Source: Clytia hemisphaerica (taxonomy: Eukaryota; Cnidaria; Hydrozoa; Leptothecata; Clytiidae). Taken from it: a DNA stretch of 64,000 nt. Positions 63,501 through 64,000 of this stretch are shown here, piece by piece. Within the stretch, counting starts at the first letter, position 1. Every line of letters begins with the position of its first letter. Position numbers and translations under genes: made by a program. Where the stretch lies: assembly GCA_902728285.1 (NCBI GenBank), contig CACVBU010000152.1, forward strand, positions 248,001 to 312,000, read 5' to 3'. Under the pieces are notes generated by a model. It had not been told where the DNA came from. It ran no database searches and worked only from the letters and a program-made list of their open reading frames with translations.

Positions 63501-64000
63501 TGTCTTTGTGTAATGATCTTCAGTAAATGTTTTCCTTGGAAATGTCTAATAAATGAGTGAAAATTGGGTTTTGCCAAATTTTCTGTATCTGTTGAGGATA
63601 TCCATTTTTGTTCCACAGCCCCCTGGATTTCTGGCCTAAAAATATATAGTCTCTCTGGATATCCGACATTAAAAAAATCACCCCCTGGATGTCCAAGTGG
63701 ATGGAAGGGTTGAGGATGCATTTTGTTCCGTACTGGATTTGGATTGTACTTGGATTTCCTCTCTAATCCATTTACCTGAGCCCCTGGATATCCTCTCTTA
63801 TAAAGTTCTACCTCCTGGATATCCAGATAGTATTTAACCCCCTGGTCTTATCTTCAACTGGGGAGGCTCGGACTATGTCTGGAAAAGCCCACTGCAAAGA
63901 AAAATACCCGATGGAGTCCTAATTTTAGTATATATTTCTTAGAGAATGTAAAGTTAAAATGAGGTTACCTGAACGAACGAATATTTGACATTATCGCCGG
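43147..64000 (-). CDS. UBX-domain leucine-rich-repeat protein (5' end off window)
   Basis: Sixteen exons join in frame: 63969-64000 (partial), 63224-63545, 62865-62993, 61264-61486, 60929-60994, 60137-60216, 59702-59776, 58526-58566, 56960-57071, 56802-56842, 56056-56224, 49407-49560, 45388-45452, 44116-44187, 43332-43547 and, less surely, 43147-43184. About 611 residues are visible. The first two exons encode the C-terminal half of a UBX domain (TFPRKTFTEDHY, LQELGLCPS), including the FPR loop that contacts the p97/VCP N domain in known UBX proteins. A Ser/Pro/Gln-rich then acidic linker follows, then a helical segment (SSAVFIAQQLIKKEKHIV). After that come at least a dozen leucine-rich repeats such as LETLNLRHTNVT and LVKLNLSHTRIDDEGL. 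UBX predicts p97 recruitment and LRRs predict target binding; the role is inference. I recognise no named orthologue. Confidence 0.85.
43332..60994 (-). CDS. Leucine-rich-repeat array of the UBX-LRR gene
   Basis: Exons from 60994 down to 43332 encode successive LRRs of about 23-26 residues: LKEINLDFCRLA, LRRISLKSVTC, ITYLNLSDCE, LKSLNLSRTK, LEELSLNRCNIT, LRSLSVKKTSISD, LHALELHSTHIT, LKHLYLTQLSKITD, LETLNLRHTNVT, LHTLDLTGTKID, LVKLNLSHTRID and LSILTLDGTDVT. Introns often cut within repeats at varied phases, so the array is not built of one repeat per exon. The ID-N/D-GL pattern resembles the cysteine-containing/RI-like LRR types found in F-box and ubiquitin-ligase substrate receptors. Confidence 0.88.
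44415..44470. repeat. Perfect 25-bp hairpin with 6-base loop
   Basis: AAAGTGAACTAATTTTTATA plus TAAAG (44415-44439) is exactly reverse-complemented at 44446-44470 across the loop TAAGAT. It is intronic in the UBX-LRR gene and would fold in the pre-mRNA. Confidence 0.9.
46263..46435. mobile_element. Foldback MITE with GGGCTCTTCCAGAAAA ends
   Basis: GGGCTCTTCCAGAAAA at the left is inverted as TTTTCTGGAAGAGCCC at the right. The interior holds a 16-18 base G run and C-rich tracts. It lies directly after the GPCR stop codon, so it probably falls in the GPCR 3' UTR. Confidence 0.7.
46474..47418 (-). CDS. Intronless rhodopsin-like orphan GPCR
   Basis: A single-exon frame of 314 residues, starting at the MM pair at 47418. 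An in-frame TAA lies upstream with no earlier ATG. Seven hydrophobic helices are visible at about 18-42, 54-78, 86-118, 132-154, 166-192, 213-241 and 250-274. Helix 3 ends in FDRF (112-114 DRF) in place of DRY, and helix 7 has DPLIY (264-268) in place of NPxxY. CC at 281-282 after helix 7 is a likely palmitoylation site. The usual extracellular disulfide cysteines of helix 3 and loop 2 are absent, as is the helix-2 Asp. I recall DRFLEVY-type motifs in cnidarian orphan receptors. The ligand cannot be predicted. The gene is nested in the UBX-LRR intron between exons 49407 and 45452, same strand. Confidence 0.88.
   Translation of the reverse strand: MMGDGQHEQYSELEDTTFDTILLFIYATALGMQMIAFYYLWLLRKQKNTGNQRTIMFSLCATETLFLIIWIFKFALALHHIQLGSVSLIIEHLLRFAVALQYTLTMHHIAFDRFLEVYLHLKYKSLVTSRVNKMIIIVCWGFTLVFALTLVIISQTASNINDVDRFAFFLFFATDAIFLANSIVVYTYLYVKYRQMKTKTRKNNPFITKNKARFMAPFFIILTSLLFQVTASFLSMTNYLITSSKITYARQISLLLFGFGYTSDPLIYIILNPLVTKKIRCCSKQKYEIERDRTQTFSTRSVSSNVNRSRPVHL
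49780..49899. repeat. Array of GGTGAATTCCCCCC-type repeats, left copy
   Basis: After CCGGACAATTCCCC come about six degenerate units of the form GGTGAATTCCCCCC. The array is the inverted counterpart of 55656-55739, and AAATATAAA flanks the outer end (49771-49779). Confidence 0.75.
50359..50538. mobile_element. Long hairpin MITE, TA-flanked, GACCTTTT family
   Basis: The arms are about 80 bases and nearly perfect: GACCTTTTTTTAACAAGAGG, then CATAATTATG-type and GTACTCCAGCATAAAAACA sequence, all inverted on the right. TA lies at both ends (50357-50358 and 50539-50540). The terminus resembles that at 8443-8640. Confidence 0.75.
51377..54311 (+). CDS. LINE endonuclease/reverse transcriptase, 5'-truncated open frame
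   Basis: The frame is open from the first base of the insertion (about 977 codons); the first ATG at 51672 is not a true start. It holds the remaining endonuclease blocks (FLGDFNV, CIDLIFSS, KCHHQITF) and a reverse transcriptase with [53 protein letters not shown]-type motif B and the catalytic IFADDSS near 53090. The C-terminal region has a Cys/His motif (CNCRS, ETTQHFLMHC). The RT motifs place it in the Jockey/CR1/L2 assemblage; the clade is not resolved by eye. Only the N-terminal endonuclease part, and any ORF1, are missing. Confidence 0.9.
54537..54564 (+). repeat. Poly(A) tail of the LINE
   Basis: About 30 A residues, interrupted by nothing, preceded by TATATATAGAT and followed directly by the 11-bp target-site duplication. 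Confidence 0.9.
55379..55607. repeat. GTATGTGCGGACGG foldback repeat, copy B (left end missing)
   Basis: Four copies of AGTCTCTCTAAGGGT occur in about 180 bases. The right end CCGTCCGCACATAC followed by CCAACCCTAGTACCCCCC is the same as in copy A. The left inverted end was not found. Confidence 0.7.
55656..55739. repeat. Array of GGGGGGAATTCACC-type repeats, right inverted copy
   Basis: Four units of GGGGAATTCACC form end in GGGGAATTGTCCGG. This is the reverse complement of the start of the array at 49780. AAATATAAA follows at 55740-55748. Confidence 0.75.
56547..56598. repeat. Two tandem 26-bp G-rich units
   Basis: TGGGGGGGGGCGAGGGGTGA plus CTAATG is repeated twice without change. It is intronic in the UBX-LRR gene. 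Confidence 0.8.
57425..57570. mobile_element. MITE with CAGTAGYGTAGAC ends and 5-bp TSD, copy 2
   Basis: This 146-base foldback has ends CAGTAGCGTAGACAAGAGG and CTCTCTTGTCTACGCTACTG. CGGTA is duplicated on both sides (57420-57424 and 57571-57575). It is the same family as 13172-13324 and lies in an intron of the UBX-LRR gene. Confidence 0.8.
58971..59285. repeat. Two tandem copies of a 156-bp unit
   Basis: The unit, containing GCCTCGTTT, ACTCGTCCCCAGGCCCC and CACCCCCAGGGATTTGCCCA, starts near 58975 and again at 59131 with few differences. An ACAGACAGACAGACA simple repeat follows. The long minus-strand frame across it is a by-product of the duplication. Confidence 0.85.
60372..60643. mobile_element. 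GTATGTGCGGACGG foldback repeat, copy C
   Basis: It starts with a G run then GTACTTAGGCAAAAATGGG, TATGTGCGGACGG, and ends CCGTCCGCACATACCCC. It carries about four degenerate TCTCTCTAAGGGTC motifs. It is intronic in the UBX-LRR gene. Confidence 0.7.
61714..61872. mobile_element. pogo/Tigger-like MITE, copy B
   Basis: The ends CAATCGACTCTCGCTTATTT and, inverted, CAAAGTTGACTCTCGCTAAT are a pair, 159 bases apart. The interior TTCCCGTCAGGGAGAAA matches copy A at 994-1151. TA flanks are not preserved. Confidence 0.6.
63224..64000 (-). CDS. UBX-domain exons of the UBX-LRR gene
   Basis: Exon 63969-64000 (GDNVKYSFVQ) continues in phase 0 into 63224-63545 (TFPRKTFTEDHY, TLQELGLCPS, LILQP). This is the second half of a UBX beta-grasp fold: strand 3, the FPR loop, strand 4, the short helix and strand 5. 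The N-terminal half must be in exons beyond 64000. After residue Pro of LILQP the exon becomes Pro/Ser/Asn/Gln-rich and disordered. The next exon (62865-62993) is strongly acidic (DDEEPDEDIANPD). Confidence 0.85.
63597..63845. repeat. Scattered CCCCTGGATATCC motifs
   Basis: About eight variants of CCCCTGGATATCC occur in 250 bases with irregular spacing, in the intron between the two UBX exons. No unit length is constant. Confidence 0.5.

Overview
This is an AT-rich animal genomic window. It has short exons split by many introns, RTE and Jockey/CR1-type LINEs, and numerous small foldback DNA elements. A cnidarian is my best guess, because of the intronless orphan GPCR with DRF and DPLIY motifs and the general invertebrate character of the LINEs. 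The species cannot be named from sequence alone. All five protein-coding genes I can support are on the minus strand. In each multi-exon model the exons I list keep an open reading frame across the splice junctions, with matched splice phases and GT/AG ends. Layout by gene follows. (1) 801-16144: the 5' and middle part of a receptor-type membrane protein. It has a signal peptide, one giant Ser-rich exon with a five-fold 17-residue repeat, ten fibronectin type III domains, an RPTP/LAR-like membrane-proximal segment, one transmembrane helix and the start of a cytoplasmic tail; the rest lies off the left edge. (2) 20268-23924: a complete 11-exon HPRT gene encoding 216 aa. Its exon lengths reproduce human HPRT1 exons 3-8 exactly once two extra introns are merged. 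(3) 36645-40374: a complete 3-exon TAX1BP1/CALCOCO-family autophagy receptor of 866 aa, with a SKICH domain, LIR-like motif, long coiled coil and C-terminal zinc finger. (4) 43147-64000 (5' end off the right edge): a 16-exon gene joining a UBX domain to a long leucine-rich-repeat array. This is the architecture I find most unusual. (5) 46474-47418: a single-exon GPCR nested, in the same orientation, inside an intron of gene 4. Between and inside these genes are two well-delimited LINE insertions. One is an RTE-clade copy at 24503-27515 with a 13-bp target-site duplication. The other is a 5'-truncated Jockey/CR1-type copy at 51377-54564 with a poly(A) tail and an 11-bp duplication. There are also many non-autonomous DNA elements: a MITE family with two copies and clean 5-bp duplications, TA-flanked foldbacks, pogo/Tigger-like ends, a 30-bp perfect TIR element, a 940-bp nested inverted-repeat element with nine TAACCTC motifs, and three copies of a foldback repeat built on a CTCTCTAAGGGTC motif. 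Intergenic stretches at 16.1-20.2, 27.5-36.4 and 40.4-43.0 kb show no gene I can defend. Functionally, genes 3 and 4 both carry ubiquitin/p97-type modules and sit in tandem, HPRT is a purine-salvage housekeeping enzyme, and genes 1 and 5 are membrane receptors. Nothing in the sequence shows that these genes work as one pathway.
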